Shown: positions 18,596-28,756, numbered from the stretch's first letter. The stretch: DNA of 64,000 bases from Pseudomonas sp. ICMP 561 (GCF_002699985.1 NZ_LKBT01000004.1:143495-207494), one strand, 5' to 3'. The notes: generated by a model from the letters alone, not told the origin. A program made the numbers and translations.

Positions 18596-19165
18596 TCAGC
18601 TGCCTGCGCCCCACACGCTGCCCAGGCTTTTCAGCGCAGAACCGCCAGCACCTTGTTGACCCAGGTATTGCAGAATCAGCGGTACAAACTGGCTGACCAT
18701 TGAACTGTCCATGCCCAGGGCACTGAACGCCTTGTTCACATCGCCCATGCTTTGAACGTTGCCCAACGCGCTGTTCAGCACCGAGCTTTCAGCGCTGTTG
18801 CCCGAATTACCCAACAGACCTCCCAAGCCATTCAGGCTGCCAAGGCTGCTCAATGCACTGTTGCCAGCAAGTTGATCGAGGCCCGGAACCGATTTGCTCA
18901 ATTGGCTGTAGTCGTTACCGGCGAGTTTGTTCTTTGCCAGACCTAATAATGCGCCCGTGCCGCCGACGGCTTGCTCGGGGGTGACATTAAGGTTGGAGCC
19001 CAACAGATTGAGCAGGCCTGCTGCTTCAGGTGCTGCGGTGGCTTTCTGATTGCCGTTGGTGGCGTTGGAAACGGCGTTGGCCGCGTCATTCAGATTGAAA
19101 GCGAACACTGGGCCAGTCGCAACGGCCATCAAGGTTGCCAGTGCTATACCGCGTGAAATCTTCAT
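18596..19165 (-). CDS. DUF2780 family exported protein
   Basis: A 189-residue predicted exported protein. The signal peptide MKISRGIALATLMAV...GPVFAF is followed by a Ser/Asn/Gly/Leu-rich helical body (LLNLLGSNLNVTPEQAVGGT, then ALGMDSSMVSQFVPLILQYL), which fits DUF2780, described as a VcgC/VcgE-like family of unknown function. The ATG at 19165 was chosen over the open extension to 19240 because the signal peptide starts here. The gene is convergent with the acyltransferase, with only 15 bases between stops. Confidence 0.82.
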   Translation of the reverse strand: MKISRGIALATLMAVATGPVFAFNLNDAANAVSNATNGNQKATAAPEAAGLLNLLGSNLNVTPEQAVGGTGALLGLAKNKLAGNDYSQLSKSVPGLDQLAGNSALSSLGSLNGLGGLLGNSGNSAESSVLNSALGNVQSMGDVNKAFSALGMDSSMVSQFVPLILQYLGQQGAGGSALKSLGSVWGAGS

Positions 19166-19274
19166 TGCAACAAACCCCTCAAACGAAAAGTCCGGCAGCT
19201 GCCGGTAGAAACACGTGTTTGACCTTGGGCGGGTTGGCAATGTTCCTTGCGTTCGTCTCGTGAGTTAAAGCGAG

Positions 19275-19366
19275 CCTGCGTCGCCCCCATCGCGGGCAAG
19301 CCTCGCTCCCACAGTGGATCGCATTTTCCTGTGGGAGCGAGGCTTGCCCGCGATGGGGGCGACGCA
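19275..19366. repeat. REP pair, family G, with 38-base perfect arms
   Basis: Arms at 19275-19312 and 19329-19366 are perfect inverted repeats of 38 bases around a 16-base loop. The orientation is tail-to-tail: the GTGGG tips point inward, the opposite of most pairs here. It lies 23 bases past the fdhA stop and upstream of the DUF2780 gene, so its transcript hairpin could end or protect the sox-operon mRNA. Confidence 0.95.
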
Positions 19367-19389
19367 GTTTCAGAGTGATAAAGTGCGAC

Positions 19390-20589
19390 TTATGCCGCGC
19401 TGAACAACTTATGCGGATCAATCACAAACTTCTTCGGCACACCGGCATCGAACTCGCCATAACCGCGTGGCGCGTCGTCGAGGCTGATGACCTCCACTCC
19501 AACAATGTCAGCGATTTTGATGCGATCCCACATGATGGCCTGCATCAACTGGCGGTTGTACTTCATGACTGGCGTCTGGCCCGTGTGGAAGCTGTGGGAT
19601 TTGGCCCAGCCCAAACCGAAACGAATGCTCAGGCTGCCCATTTTCGCGGCGGCATCGACGGCACCCGGATCTTCAGTGACGTAGAGACCGGGAATACCGA
19701 TCTTGCCCGCTACGCGCACTACGCCCATCAACGAGTTGAGTACGGTTGCCGGTGCCTCATGCTGCACACCCGCATGGCCATGCCCGCGGGCTTCAAAGCC
19801 TACCGCGTCAACGGCGCAGTCCACTTCAGGCTCGCCCAACAGCGCGGCGATCTGCTCGTGCAGAGGGGTATCGAGGGACAGGTCGGCAATTTCAAAACCC
19901 TGAGCCTTGGCGTGAACCAGACGAGCAGGGTTCACGTCGCCGATAATCACCACTGCCGCGCCCAACAGGCGAGCCGATGCCGCCGCTGCCAGACCGACGG
20001 GGCCTGCACCAGCGATGTACACGGTACTCCCCGGGCCTACCCCAGCTGTGACTGCGCCGTGATAACCGGTGGGCAGGATGTCGGAGAGGCAGGTCAGGTC
20101 ACGGATTTTTTCCATGGCGCGATCGCGATCCGGCAGCTTGAGCAGGTTGAAGTCGGCATACGGCACCAGCACGTATTCCGCCTGGCCGCCGGTCCAGTCG
20201 CCCATGTCGACGTAACCGTATGCACCACCCGGGCGAGCCGGATTGACGGTCAGGCACACGCCGGTGTGTTGCTCCTTGCAGGATCGGCACAACCCGCAGG
20301 CCACGTTGAAGGGCACCGACACCAGATCACCGATTTTCAGATTTTCGACACCAGTACCTTTTTCGATCACTTCGCCGGTGATTTCGTGGCCGAGTACCAG
20401 ACCGGTTTGTGCGGTGGTACGGCCGCGAACCATGTGTTGGTCCGAGCCACAGATATTGGTGGAAACCACCCGCAGGATGACGCCGTGTTCGATCTTGCGC
20501 CCACGCGGGTCCTGCATTTTGGGATAGTCGATTTTCTGTACTTCGACCTTGCCAGCGCCGAGATACACCACACCACGATTGTCAGCCAT
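19390..20589 (-). CDS. fdhA: Glutathione-independent formaldehyde dehydrogenase
   Basis: A 399-residue zinc-dependent medium-chain dehydrogenase that oxidises formaldehyde to formate with NAD+, without glutathione. The catalytic zinc region reads STNICGSDQHMVRGRTTAQ with GHEITGEV. The structural-zinc cysteines are in NVACGLCRSCKEQHTGVC, and the nucleotide fold is VYIAGAGPVGLAAAASARLL. It is the last gene of the glyA-soxBDAG-purU-fdhA operon, where it clears formaldehyde made by sarcosine and dimethylglycine demethylation. A REP pair lies in the gap to purU. Confidence 0.96.
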   Translation of the reverse strand: MADNRGVVYLGAGKVEVQKIDYPKMQDPRGRKIEHGVILRVVSTNICGSDQHMVRGRTTAQTGLVLGHEITGEVIEKGTGVENLKIGDLVSVPFNVACGLCRSCKEQHTGVCLTVNPARPGGAYGYVDMGDWTGGQAEYVLVPYADFNLLKLPDRDRAMEKIRDLTCLSDILPTGYHGAVTAGVGPGSTVYIAGAGPVGLAAAASARLLGAAVVIIGDVNPARLVHAKAQGFEIADLSLDTPLHEQIAALLGEPEVDCAVDAVGFEARGHGHAGVQHEAPATVLNSLMGVVRVAGKIGIPGLYVTEDPGAVDAAAKMGSLSIRFGLGWAKSHSFHTGQTPVMKYNRQLMQAIMWDRIKIADIVGVEVISLDDAPRGYGEFDAGVPKKFVIDPHKLFSAA

Positions 20590-20696
20590 TCTTTCACCTC
20601 GATTTTGTTGTTATGTCGCGGGGAAATGCGCTGCTTTTGTTGGGTACTTCAGCAACGCACTGATTGCTCTGGGTGCCTGCCGGGATACTGATGCCC

Positions 20697-20774
20697 GGTA
20701 GGAGGCAACTTGTTGGCGATGTAGGCGACGCGGTGTTCTAGTTGCATCGCCTCGCGAACAAGTTCGCTCCTACC
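20697..20774. repeat. REP pair, E/F hybrid
   Basis: The left arm belongs to family E and the right arm is the complement of family F. It sits between purU and fdhA inside the operon. Confidence 0.88.
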
Positions 20775-20784
20775 ATGCTCGTGT

Positions 20785-21642
20785 TTACAGGACCACCGTC
20801 CTGTTAGCGTTAAGAAACACACGGCGCTCAATGTGATAACCCACAGCCCGGGCCAGCGTCAGGCCTTCGATATCGCGACCTTTGGCAATCAGGTCTTCGG
20901 GGTAATGACTGTGATCGACCACTTCTACCCCTTGGGCAATGATCGGGCCTTCGTCCAGATCGTTGTTGATGTAATGCGCGGTGGCACCCACCAGTTTCAC
21001 GCCCTTGTTGTAAGCCTGATGGTACGGCTTGGCACCTTTGAAACCGGGCAGCAGCGAGTGATGAATGTTGATCGCCTTGCCGTCCAGCTTGCGGCACAAG
21101 TCCGGGGACAGCACCTGCATGTAGCGGGCAAGAATCACCAGCTCGGCACCTGACTCTTCGATCACCTGCCAGACTTTGCTTTCCTGAGCGGGCTTGTCGT
21201 TCGGGTCCAGGGGGAAATGGTAGTACGGAATTTCATGCCAGCGCGCCAGCGGCTCCAGATCCGGATGGTTGGACACCACCGCGACCACGTCCATGGACAA
21301 CTGGTTGATGCGCTGACGGTAGAGCAGGTCGTTCAGGCAGTGATCGGCTTTTGAGACCATGATCACTACTTTTGGCCGATAGTTCGGCGCGGTCAGCTCG
21401 AAGATCATGCCAAAGGCTTCGCCGCGTTCAGTCAGACCTGCGCGGAAACCTTGTTCGTCAAAACCGTCTGGCTGACGGAACTCCACCCGAATGAAGAAGC
21501 GGCCGGACAGGCGATCGTCAAAGGAATGGTGCTCGGTGACGTAGCAGCCCTGCTCGAACAAATAGCGGGTCACCGCGTCCACCGTGCCCAGCACGCTGGG
21601 GCAGTCGGCAGTCAGAATCCATGTGTCGGGGGCGCGGCTCAT
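20785..21642 (-). CDS. purU: Formyltetrahydrofolate deformylase
   Basis: A 285-residue cytosolic enzyme that hydrolyses 10-formyl-THF to formate and THF. An N-terminal ACT domain (TWILTADCPSVLGTVDAVTR) is followed by the formyltransferase-fold hydrolase with IPYYHFPLDP, AINIHHSLLPGFKGAKPYHQ and HYINNDLDEGPIIAQ, holding the catalytic Asn-His-Asp set. In the sarcosine operon it recycles folate one-carbon units produced by the tetrameric oxidase. 150 bases separate it from soxG, most of them a REP pair. Confidence 0.96.
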   Translation of the reverse strand: MSRAPDTWILTADCPSVLGTVDAVTRYLFEQGCYVTEHHSFDDRLSGRFFIRVEFRQPDGFDEQGFRAGLTERGEAFGMIFELTAPNYRPKVVIMVSKADHCLNDLLYRQRINQLSMDVVAVVSNHPDLEPLARWHEIPYYHFPLDPNDKPAQESKVWQVIEESGAELVILARYMQVLSPDLCRKLDGKAINIHHSLLPGFKGAKPYHQAYNKGVKLVGATAHYINNDLDEGPIIAQGVEVVDHSHYPEDLIAKGRDIEGLTLARAVGYHIERRVFLNANRTVVL

Positions 21643-21667
21643 TAATCAACTCCTGGTGTTTTTTGAT

Positions 21668-21777
21668 CTGTAGGAGCGCGCTTGCCCGCGATCGGCTGCG
21701 AAGCAGTCGTGAAAATGGTGAATGACCATTGTCTGAAAGTCGTTCCGACTTTATCGCGGACAAGCGCGCTCCTACAG
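21668..21777. repeat. REP pair, family C
   Basis: Inverted family C pair between soxG and purU within the operon. The right arm has CGCGGACAAG for CGCGGGCAAG. Confidence 0.9.
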
Positions 21778-21792
21778 GGAGTGGCAGTGGGT

Positions 21793-22425
21793 TCAGGCCT
21801 GAATGGTCAGGCCGTACTCGGCACTCGCATCCTGCAACCACATCCACCAGTAATCGGCGAAGCTACGACGGATCAGCAGTTCCCAGGTTTCCTCGCCGGT
21901 GCGGCGGATTACCAGTTGGGACTTGGCGAACACGGTACCGACGGCTTTACCCACCGGGAAGTTGTCCGGATGCACGTCGTAGCTGGTGGATTTCATCAGC
22001 ACTTCACGGACTTTCGGGCCGCTCAATTCGAGGATGGACTGACCGCCGCTGACGTTAACGATCGCGATGTGCAGGCCGGTCAGTTCAGCGCGTAGTTTTT
22101 GCTCCACCGCAAACTCTTCACCGGTCGGTACGATCAGCAGCCATTCATCAGGGCCGAGCCACTGGATCGAGCTGTCGCCACTGATCACCAAGGCCAGTGC
22201 GCCCGGCAACTCCATGCCCAGGGCTTTGTGCACGCCTGCGGCAAAAGCAGGATCGTGAGCATCGCCGCGAATGGTCAAGTGACCGAGTAATTTCTTCTCG
22301 CGCAAAGTCACGCCAGGGTTGGCGCGACCTTTACCGACCAGGCTATTCAGGTCGGCGTGAAACAGCGGTGACTCGGCTTTCTCGCCGGTCGTTGGCCGCT
22401 GCTGGTAAACGTTGGCTGTGGTCAT
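21793..22425 (-). CDS. soxG: Sarcosine oxidase gamma subunit
   Basis: The 210-residue gamma subunit of heterotetrameric sarcosine oxidase. Family features seen are SPLFHADL near the start, LGHLTIRGDA, SIQWLGPDEWLLIVPTGEE and the C-terminal SFADYWWMWLQDAS. It is structurally related to GcvT and caps the alpha subunit. It follows soxA at an unusually large distance (125 bases) because a family D REP pair occupies the gap. Confidence 0.95.
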   Translation of the reverse strand: MTTANVYQQRPTTGEKAESPLFHADLNSLVGKGRANPGVTLREKKLLGHLTIRGDAHDPAFAAGVHKALGMELPGALALVISGDSSIQWLGPDEWLLIVPTGEEFAVEQKLRAELTGLHIAIVNVSGGQSILELSGPKVREVLMKSTSYDVHPDNFPVGKAVGTVFAKSQLVIRRTGEETWELLIRRSFADYWWMWLQDASAEYGLTIQA

Positions 22426-22472
22426 AGAGCACCTGTTTCTGAATTCTGTTTTTCGGTGGCGCTGCCAGCCGC

Positions 22473-22536
22473 CTCGCGGCTAAAGCCGCTCCTACGACGG
22501 TAGGTAATCCCCCGTAGGAGCGGCTTTAGCCGCGAG
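22473..22536. repeat. REP pair, family D, tail-to-tail, inside the sox operon
   Basis: Perfect 24-base arms (22473-22496 and 22513-22536) around a 16-base loop, with tips pointing inward, between soxA and soxG. Because both genes encode subunits of one enzyme, the hairpin can affect their expression ratio. Confidence 0.93.
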
Positions 22537-22550
22537 CCGGTTGAATGCCA

Positions 22551-25500
22551 TCAAACGTTCTGCTGCTCACCCTTCGGATCGAAGAACACCGAGGACACAA
22601 TTTCGGCTTCGATCACGCTGCCATCCGCCTGCGGCGAGAACACCCGTTCACCCATGCGTTTCAGGCCGCCTTTGACCACGCCCATGGCAAACGAATAACC
22701 CAACGAGTTAGCCGCATAGCTGGAGGTCACGTGACCGACCATGGTCATCGGAATCGACTGTTTCGGGTCGAACACCAGTTGCGCACCTTCGGGCAGCCAT
22801 TTGTTCGGATCAACCGGCTTGAGGCCGACCAGTTGTTTACGTTGCTCACGCACACAGTCTTCGCGATTCATACCGCGCTGGCCGATCCACGAGAACGGTT
22901 TGGTGCGGCCGACACACCAGCCCATGTTCAGGTCGTCCGGAGTCATCGAGCCATCGGTATCCTGACCGACGATGATGAAACCCTTCTCGGCGCGCAGTAC
23001 GTGCATGGTCTCGGTGCCGTATGGCGTGAGGTTGTACTGCTTGCCGGCTTCGATGATTTTTTCCAGCACGCCCATGGCGTAGTCAGCCTGGATGTTGACC
23101 TCGTAAGACAGTTCACCGGTGAACGAGATACGGAACACCCGTGCCGGAACGCCGCCGACCAGACCTTCTTTCCAGGTCATGAACGGGAACGCCTCACGGT
23201 CCAGATCGATGTCAGTCACTTCGCTGAGCAGCTTGCGGCTGTTCGGGCCGGACAAGGTCAGGGTCGCGTAGTGGTCGGTCACGGAAGTGAAGTACACCTT
23301 CAGATCAGGCCATTCAGTCTGCTGGTAGATCTCCAGCCATTGCAGCACGCGCGCCGCGCCGCCTGTGGTGGTGGTCATGATGAAGTGGTTGTCGGCGACA
23401 CAGGCGGTAACCCCGTCGTCGAAGACCATGCCGTCTTCCTTGCACATCAGGCCGTAACGCGCCTTGCCCACATCGAGCTTGGTCCAGGCGTTGGTGTAGA
23501 TGCGGTTGAGGAACTCGCGCGCATCCGGACCCTGAATGTCGATCTTGCCGAGTGTCGAAGCGTCCAGCAGGCCAACGCTTTCACGTACGGCTTTGCATTC
23601 GCGAGCCACGGCTGCATGAATGTCTTCGCCGGCTTTCGGGAAGTACCACGGACGTTTCCACTGACCGACGTCTTCGAATTCGGCACCGTTCTTCACGTGC
23701 CAGGCGTGCAGGGCGGTGAAACGTACCGGCTCGAAGATATGCCCACAGTGACGACCGGCTACTGCGCCGAAGGTCACGGGCGTGTAGTTCGGGCGGAACA
23801 TGGTGGTGCCCATTTCCGGGATGGTCACGTTCAGCGAACGTGCTGCGATGGCCAGGCCGTTGACGTTACCCAGTTTGCCTTGATCGGTGCCGAAACCCAG
23901 TGCGGTGTAGCGTTTGACGTGTTCCACCGACTCGAAGCCTTCACGGGTCGCCAGCTCGATAGCCGCCGCAGTGACGTCGTTCTGCAGGTCGACGAATTGC
24001 TTCGGCGCACGGGCAGTCGGTTTGTCATGCGGCACCTGGAACAGCGCCAGCGTCGGCTCTTCAGCGCGGCTCAGGGCTTTCGGCAGAACGCCTTCGACCA
24101 CTTTGAAACCGGCTTCGCTCGCTGCGCGCACGCCGCCCTCGAAGCCGTCGGCCAAAGTGTCGCCCAATGCATAAACGCCATTCACGCCACCGACGCACAC
24201 ACGCTTTTGCGGTGCTTCGCCCGGTACGAAACCAAGAATGTCTTCACGCCAGACCGGCTTGCCGCCCAGGTGCGAGGCGAGGTGGACGATAGGGCTGTAG
24301 CCGCCGGAGCTGGCGACCAGATCGCATTCGAGCCATTCGCCGGGGCTTGTTACGCGATGTGCCCTTACATCAATGGCCGCCACACGAGCGGCGGTGACGT
24401 GCTTGCTGCCACGGGCTTCGATCACGGCACTGCCGGTCAGAATCCGAATGCCTTTGGCGCGCGCTTCTTCAACCAGTGCGCCGCGTGGGTTATGACGCGC
24501 ATCGGCAATCGCCACCACTTGCAGGCTGGCGTCGAGCCAATCCAAAGCAACGCGGTAGGCGTGATCGTTGTTGGTGGACAGCACCAGTTTTTTGCCCGGC
24601 GCTACGCCATAACGACGTACATACGTGGAAACCGCACCGGCCAGCATGTTGCCCGGCACATCGTTGTTGCCGTAAACCAGTGGGCGTTCGTGAGTACCGG
24701 TGGCCAGCACGACACGCTTGGCACGAACCCGATGCATGCGCTGACGGACCTGGCCGATAGGTGCGCGGTCGCCGAGATGGTCGGTGAGACGCTCGTGAAT
24801 GGTCAGGAAGTTATGGTCGTGGTAGCCGTTGACGGTGGCGCGAGGCAGCAGCACTACGGTTTTCAGGCTTTTCAGCTCGGCAATAACGGTGGCGACCCAT
24901 TCAGCAGCCGGTTTGCCATCCAGGCTTTCGCGGCTGTCCAGCAGACTGCCGCCGAACTCTTCCTGCTCATCGGCCAGAATCACCCGGGCACCGCTGCGAG
25001 CGGCCGCCAGAGCAGCGGCGAGGCCTGCTGGGCCACCACCGACGATCAACACATCGCAGTGCTGGTTCATGGCGTCGTAAGTGTCCGGGTCGTTTTCAGT
25101 CGGTGAACGACCGAGGCCGGCGGCCTTACGAATGTACTTCTCGTAAGTCATCCAGAACGATTGCGGGTACATGAAGGTTTTGTAGTAGAAACCCGGCGGC
25201 ATCAGCTTGCCGCCGACTTTGCCGAGAATCCCCATCACGTCATTGTTCACGTTCGGCCAGCCGTTGGTGCTGGTCGCGACCAGGCCCGAATAAAGTGCCT
25301 GTTGCGTGGCGCGCACGTTCGGGATCTGCGTCGCTTCGGTAGCGCCAATCTGCAGTACCGCGTTCGGCTCTTCAGAACCTGCCGCGAAGATGCCGCGAGG
25401 GCGGGAATACTTGAAGCTGCGGCCTATCACATCAACGCCGTTGGCCAGCAGGGCTGCGGCGAGCGTGTCGCCCTCAAAGCCCTGATAGGTCTGACCGTTG

Positions 25501-25568
25501 AAGTTGAAGTTCAGGACTTTGCTGCGGTCGATGCGGCCGCCGTTGGGCAGTCGGTTGGTCTGGCTCAT
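22551..25568 (-). CDS. soxA: Sarcosine oxidase alpha subunit
   Basis: The 1005-residue alpha subunit of heterotetrameric sarcosine oxidase. In order: an N-terminal 2Fe-2S-like fold domain (LNFNFNGQTYQGFEGDTLAA, SFKYSRPRGIFAAGSEEPNA); an NAD-binding domain (CDVLIVGGGPAGLAAALAAA, VVLATGTHERPLVYG); and a C-terminal GcvT-like folate domain (from about residue 590, LLDASTLGKIDIQGPDAREF through LRAEKGFIIVGQDTDGS) that passes the one-carbon unit to THF. Its ATG overlaps the soxD stop by 4 bases. Order glyA-soxB-soxD-soxA-soxG is the classic one. Confidence 0.97.
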   Translation of the reverse strand: MSQTNRLPNGGRIDRSKVLNFNFNGQTYQGFEGDTLAAALLANGVDVIGRSFKYSRPRGIFAAGSEEPNAVLQIGATEATQIPNVRATQQALYSGLVATSTNGWPNVNNDVMGILGKVGGKLMPPGFYYKTFMYPQSFWMTYEKYIRKAAGLGRSPTENDPDTYDAMNQHCDVLIVGGGPAGLAAALAAARSGARVILADEQEEFGGSLLDSRESLDGKPAAEWVATVIAELKSLKTVVLLPRATVNGYHDHNFLTIHERLTDHLGDRAPIGQVRQRMHRVRAKRVVLATGTHERPLVYGNNDVPGNMLAGAVSTYVRRYGVAPGKKLVLSTNNDHAYRVALDWLDASLQVVAIADARHNPRGALVEEARAKGIRILTGSAVIEARGSKHVTAARVAAIDVRAHRVTSPGEWLECDLVASSGGYSPIVHLASHLGGKPVWREDILGFVPGEAPQKRVCVGGVNGVYALGDTLADGFEGGVRAASEAGFKVVEGVLPKALSRAEEPTLALFQVPHDKPTARAPKQFVDLQNDVTAAAIELATREGFESVEHVKRYTALGFGTDQGKLGNVNGLAIAARSLNVTIPEMGTTMFRPNYTPVTFGAVAGRHCGHIFEPVRFTALHAWHVKNGAEFEDVGQWKRPWYFPKAGEDIHAAVARECKAVRESVGLLDASTLGKIDIQGPDAREFLNRIYTNAWTKLDVGKARYGLMCKEDGMVFDDGVTACVADNHFIMTTTTGGAARVLQWLEIYQQTEWPDLKVYFTSVTDHYATLTLSGPNSRKLLSEVTDIDLDREAFPFMTWKEGLVGGVPARVFRISFTGELSYEVNIQADYAMGVLEKIIEAGKQYNLTPYGTETMHVLRAEKGFIIVGQDTDGSMTPDDLNMGWCVGRTKPFSWIGQRGMNREDCVREQRKQLVGLKPVDPNKWLPEGAQLVFDPKQSIPMTMVGHVTSSYAANSLGYSFAMGVVKGGLKRMGERVFSPQADGSVIEAEIVSSVFFDPKGEQQNV

Positions 25569-25888
25569 ACCTGGTCTCCCTCGCCGCTGGCTGTCTTCTC
25601 AAACGCAGGGTTGCTGAACTGCGGTTTAGCGCCAATCGGGTAGGTTTCGAGAATTTCGTAAGTCACGGTGTCGCGGGTGGCGTTGAAGTACTGACGGCAA
25701 CCGGCGGCGTGGATCCACAGTTCGTGATGCAGCCCGCGCGGGTTATCGCGGAAGAACATGTAGTCGCCCCATTGCTCGTCGGTGCAGGCTGCCGGGTCCA
25801 GTGGACGCGGTATGTGTGCCTGACCTGACGCATGAAATTCCTCTTCGGAGCGCAGTTCGCCACAGTGAGGACAGAAGATATGCAACAT
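25565..25888 (-). CDS. soxD: Sarcosine oxidase delta subunit
   Basis: The 107-residue delta subunit. It begins MLHIFCPHCGELRSEEEF and later has HELWIHAAGCRQYF; the cysteines and histidines fit the known zinc site (CxxC...H...C) of this subunit. It lies 16 bases after soxB and overlaps soxA as ATGA. Confidence 0.96.
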   Translation of the reverse strand: MLHIFCPHCGELRSEEEFHASGQAHIPRPLDPAACTDEQWGDYMFFRDNPRGLHHELWIHAAGCRQYFNATRDTVTYEILETYPIGAKPQFSNPAFEKTASGEGDQV

Positions 25889-25904
25889 AAGGAAGACTCT
25901 CCTG

Positions 25905-27155
25905 TTAGTGGGCGACAGCCGCTGCGCCGTGTTCGTCGATCAACGCACCGTTGTGGAAACGGTCGATGGAGAAAGGTTTGGCCAATGGATGCATTTCACC
26001 TTTAGCCAGACTTGCTGCGAATACGTTGCCCGAGCCAGGGGTGGCCTTGAAACCACCCGTGCCCCAACCGCAGTTGAAGAACATGTTCGGGACGGGCGTT
26101 TTGGAGATGATCGGGCAAGCGTCCGGCGTGGTGTCGACGATGCCGCCCCACTGACGGTTCATGCGCACGCGGGATAACACCGGGAACATCTCGACGATGG
26201 CCTGAATCGTGTGTTCGATCACCGGGTATGAACCGCGCTGGCCGTAGCCGTTATAGCCGTCAATACCGGCACCGATCACCAGGTCACCCTTGTCGGACTG
26301 GCTGATATAGCCGTGTACGGCGTTGGACATGATCACGCTGTCGATAATCGGCTTGATTGGCTCCGACACCAGCGCTTGCAGTGGGTGGGATTCAACGGGC
26401 AGACGGAAGCCTGCCAGTTTCGCCATGTGTCCCGAGTTACCGGCTGTTACTACACCGACGCGCTTGGCACCGATGAAACCTTTGTTGGTTTCCACGCCGA
26501 TGCATACGCCGTTTTCCTTGCGGAAACCGATGACCTCGGTTTGCTGAATCAAATCCACGCCTAACGCATCGGCGGCACGGGCATAACCCCAGGCGACGGC
26601 ATCGTGACGTGCCACGCCGCCGCGACGTTGCACGGTGGCGCCGATGATTGGGTAGCGTGTGTTTTTCGAGCAGTCCAGGTACGGGATTTCTTCCGCTACC
26701 TGTTTGCCATTGAGCAGTTCACCGTCCACGCCATTGAGACGGTTGGCGCTGACCCGACGCTCTGAGTCGCGAATGTCCTGCAGGGTGTGGCACAGGTTGT
26801 ATACGCCGCGCTGGGAGAACATCACGTTGTAGTTCAGGTCCTGAGACAGGCCTTCCCACAGTTTCATGGCGTGTTCGTAGAGATGCGCTGACTCATCCCA
26901 CAGATAGTTGGAGCGTACGATAGTCGTGTTACGTGCGGTGTTGCCGCCGCCCAACCAGCCTTTCTCGACCACGGCCACATTAGTGATGCCGTGCTCCTTG
27001 GCCAGATAGTAAGCCGTCGCCAGACCGTGTCCGCCGCCACCAACAATTACCACGTCATAGACTTTTTTCGGGGTTGGCGTGCGCCACATGCGCTGCCAGT
27101 TTTCGTGGTGGCTGAGGGAGTGTTTGAGAAGGCCGAAGCCTGAGTAATGCTGCAT
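25905..27155 (-). CDS. soxB: Sarcosine oxidase beta subunit
   Basis: The 416-residue flavoprotein subunit that oxidises sarcosine to the imine, giving glycine and a one-carbon unit. The dinucleotide fold [20 protein letters not shown] and the glutamate/charge end [19 protein letters not shown] are typical. The histidine in [14 protein letters not shown] matches the region that carries covalent FMN in this family, and [16 protein letters not shown] lies near the end. First sox gene, 17 bases after glyA. Confidence 0.97.
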   Translation of the reverse strand: MQHYSGFGLLKHSLSHHENWQRMWRTPTPKKVYDVVIVGGGGHGLATAYYLAKEHGITNVAVVEKGWLGGGNTARNTTIVRSNYLWDESAHLYEHAMKLWEGLSQDLNYNVMFSQRGVYNLCHTLQDIRDSERRVSANRLNGVDGELLNGKQVAEEIPYLDCSKNTRYPIIGATVQRRGGVARHDAVAWGYARAADALGVDLIQQTEVIGFRKENGVCIGVETNKGFIGAKRVGVVTAGNSGHMAKLAGFRLPVESHPLQALVSEPIKPIIDSVIMSNAVHGYISQSDKGDLVIGAGIDGYNGYGQRGSYPVIEHTIQAIVEMFPVLSRVRMNRQWGGIVDTTPDACPIISKTPVPNMFFNCGWGTGGFKATPGSGNVFAASLAKGEMHPLAKPFSIDRFHNGALIDEHGAAAVAH

Positions 27156-27172
27156 GAATAACTACTCCTGAC

Positions 27173-28426
27173 TCAGCTATAAACCGGGAAATCGGAACAC
27201 AGGGCTGCAACCTGGCTGGCGACATTGGCCTCGACGTCGGCATCACCGAGGTTGTCGAGGATGTCGCAGATCCAGCCGGCCAGCGTGATGCATTGGGTAA
27301 CTTTGAAGCCGCGAGTGGTGACCGCCGGGGTGCCGATACGCAGACCCGAGGTCACGAACGGTGATTGCGGGTCGTTAGGCACCGAGTTCTTGTTGACGGT
27401 GATGTGCGCACGACCCAAAGCAGCATCGGCGTCTTTGCCGGTCAGGCCCTGACGGATCAGGCTGACCAGGAACAAATGGTTATCGGTGCCACCGGAGACC
27501 ACGTCGTAGCCACGGTCGATGAACACCTGCGCCATGGCCTGAGCGTTATCGATGACTTGTTGTTGATACGCGACGAAGCCTGGCTCCGCCGCTTCTTTGA
27601 AGCACACGGCCTTGGCGGCGATCACGTGCATCAACGGGCCGCCCTGGCCGCCTGGGAATACCGCCGAGTTGAGCTTTTTCTCGATCTCTTCGTTGGCCTT
27701 GGCCAGGATCAAACCGCCACGTGGACCGCGCAGGGTTTTGTGAGTGGTGGTGGTTACAACGTCGGCGTACGGCAGCGGGTTCGGGTACAGACCGGCCGCG
27801 ACCAGCCCGGCAACGTGAGCCATGTCGACAAACAGGTAAGCGCCGACCTTGTCAGCGATGGCCCGGAAGCGCGGAAAGTCGAGGGTTTTCGAATAAGCCG
27901 AGAAACCGGCGATGATCATTTTTGGCTTGGACTCGACGGCGATGCGTTCGACTTCGTCGTAATCGATCAGGCCGGTGTTGGTGTCGATGCCGTACTGCAC
28001 CGCGTTGTAGAGCTTCCCGGAGAAGCTGACTTTGGCGCCGTGGGTCAAGTGACCTCCGTGGGCCAGGCTCATGCCCAGCACGGTGTCGCCTGCTTGCAGT
28101 AGTGCCAGATAAACCGCGGCGTTGGCCGAGCTGCCGGAGTGCGGCTGCACGTTTGCGTAATCAGCGCCGAACAGTTGCTTGGCGCGCTCGATGGCGAGCA
28201 CTTCAACTTTATCCACATGCTCGCAGCCGCCGTAGTAGCGCTTGCCCGGATACCCTTCGGCGTATTTGTTGGTCAGGCCGCTGCCCTGGGCTTCCATCAC
28301 GCGCTGGCTGGTGTAGTTCTCCGAGGCGATCAGCTCGATGTGATCTTCCTGACGCTGCTCTTCGGCATTCATCGCGGCCAGCAGTGCATCGTCATAGCCT
28401 TGGATTTGGTCATTCTTGCTGAACAT
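27173..28426 (-). CDS. glyA: Serine hydroxymethyltransferase
   Basis: A 417-residue PLP enzyme that interconverts glycine plus 5,10-methylene-THF and serine plus THF. The PLP lysine lies in [19 protein letters not shown]; folate- and substrate-site segments [20 protein letters not shown] and [17 protein letters not shown] are intact. As first gene of the sox operon it is probably the catabolic copy, turning sarcosine-derived glycine and methylene-THF into serine. The promoter should be in 28427-28610. GbdR and SouR control related operons in P. aeruginosa, but I could not place an operator here. Confidence 0.97.
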   Translation of the reverse strand: MFSKNDQIQGYDDALLAAMNAEEQRQEDHIELIASENYTSQRVMEAQGSGLTNKYAEGYPGKRYYGGCEHVDKVEVLAIERAKQLFGADYANVQPHSGSSANAAVYLALLQAGDTVLGMSLAHGGHLTHGAKVSFSGKLYNAVQYGIDTNTGLIDYDEVERIAVESKPKMIIAGFSAYSKTLDFPRFRAIADKVGAYLFVDMAHVAGLVAAGLYPNPLPYADVVTTTTHKTLRGPRGGLILAKANEEIEKKLNSAVFPGGQGGPLMHVIAAKAVCFKEAAEPGFVAYQQQVIDNAQAMAQVFIDRGYDVVSGGTDNHLFLVSLIRQGLTGKDADAALGRAHITVNKNSVPNDPQSPFVTSGLRIGTPAVTTRGFKVTQCITLAGWICDILDNLGDADVEANVASQVAALCSDFPVYS

Positions 28427-28610
28427 CGCGGTTCTCCCAGCGGCGGCGTAGCGCCTGACTTATCGGTAGAGCCACAGCATCTAAGCAGGGCCCTTTGACA
28501 GCGATACTAGGGCCGGACCAAAGACGCCAAATGCCTGCGCGCGCCACGCAAAGGTGCGTTTACGACATGCGATAGCAAGGAGTCAGAAATAGCAGGATGA
28601 GGTCGCCCAA
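28427..28610. promoter_or_regulatory. Upstream region of the glyA-sox operon
   Basis: No ORF. By position it must contain the operon promoter on the minus strand. It includes CACGCAAAGGTGCGTTT at about 28541-28561, a short imperfect dyad that might be an activator site. I cannot match it to a known consensus with confidence. Confidence 0.35.
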
Positions 28611-28742
28611 CTGTAGGAGTGAGCTTGCTCGCGATTGACCGCGGAGCGGTCATAGGACGGCTGGTTGCTGTGTGTCAGTGCAAATATGAACACTGATTTA
28701 CGACTGCTGCGCAGCCGATCGCGAGCAAGCTCACTCCTACAG
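28611..28742. repeat. REP pair, family A, wide loop
   Basis: Inverted family A arms separated by about 85 bases, wider than other pairs, upstream of glyA. Confidence 0.9.
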
Positions 28743-28756
28743 GATCAGTGTTTCAA

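Noticed and set aside
22545..25106. A long open frame of 853 codons on the plus strand opposite soxA
   Set aside because: It is the mirror of a high-GC gene whose own frame has full-length family match. The mirrored protein is rich in His/Arg/Gln runs and has no domain pattern.
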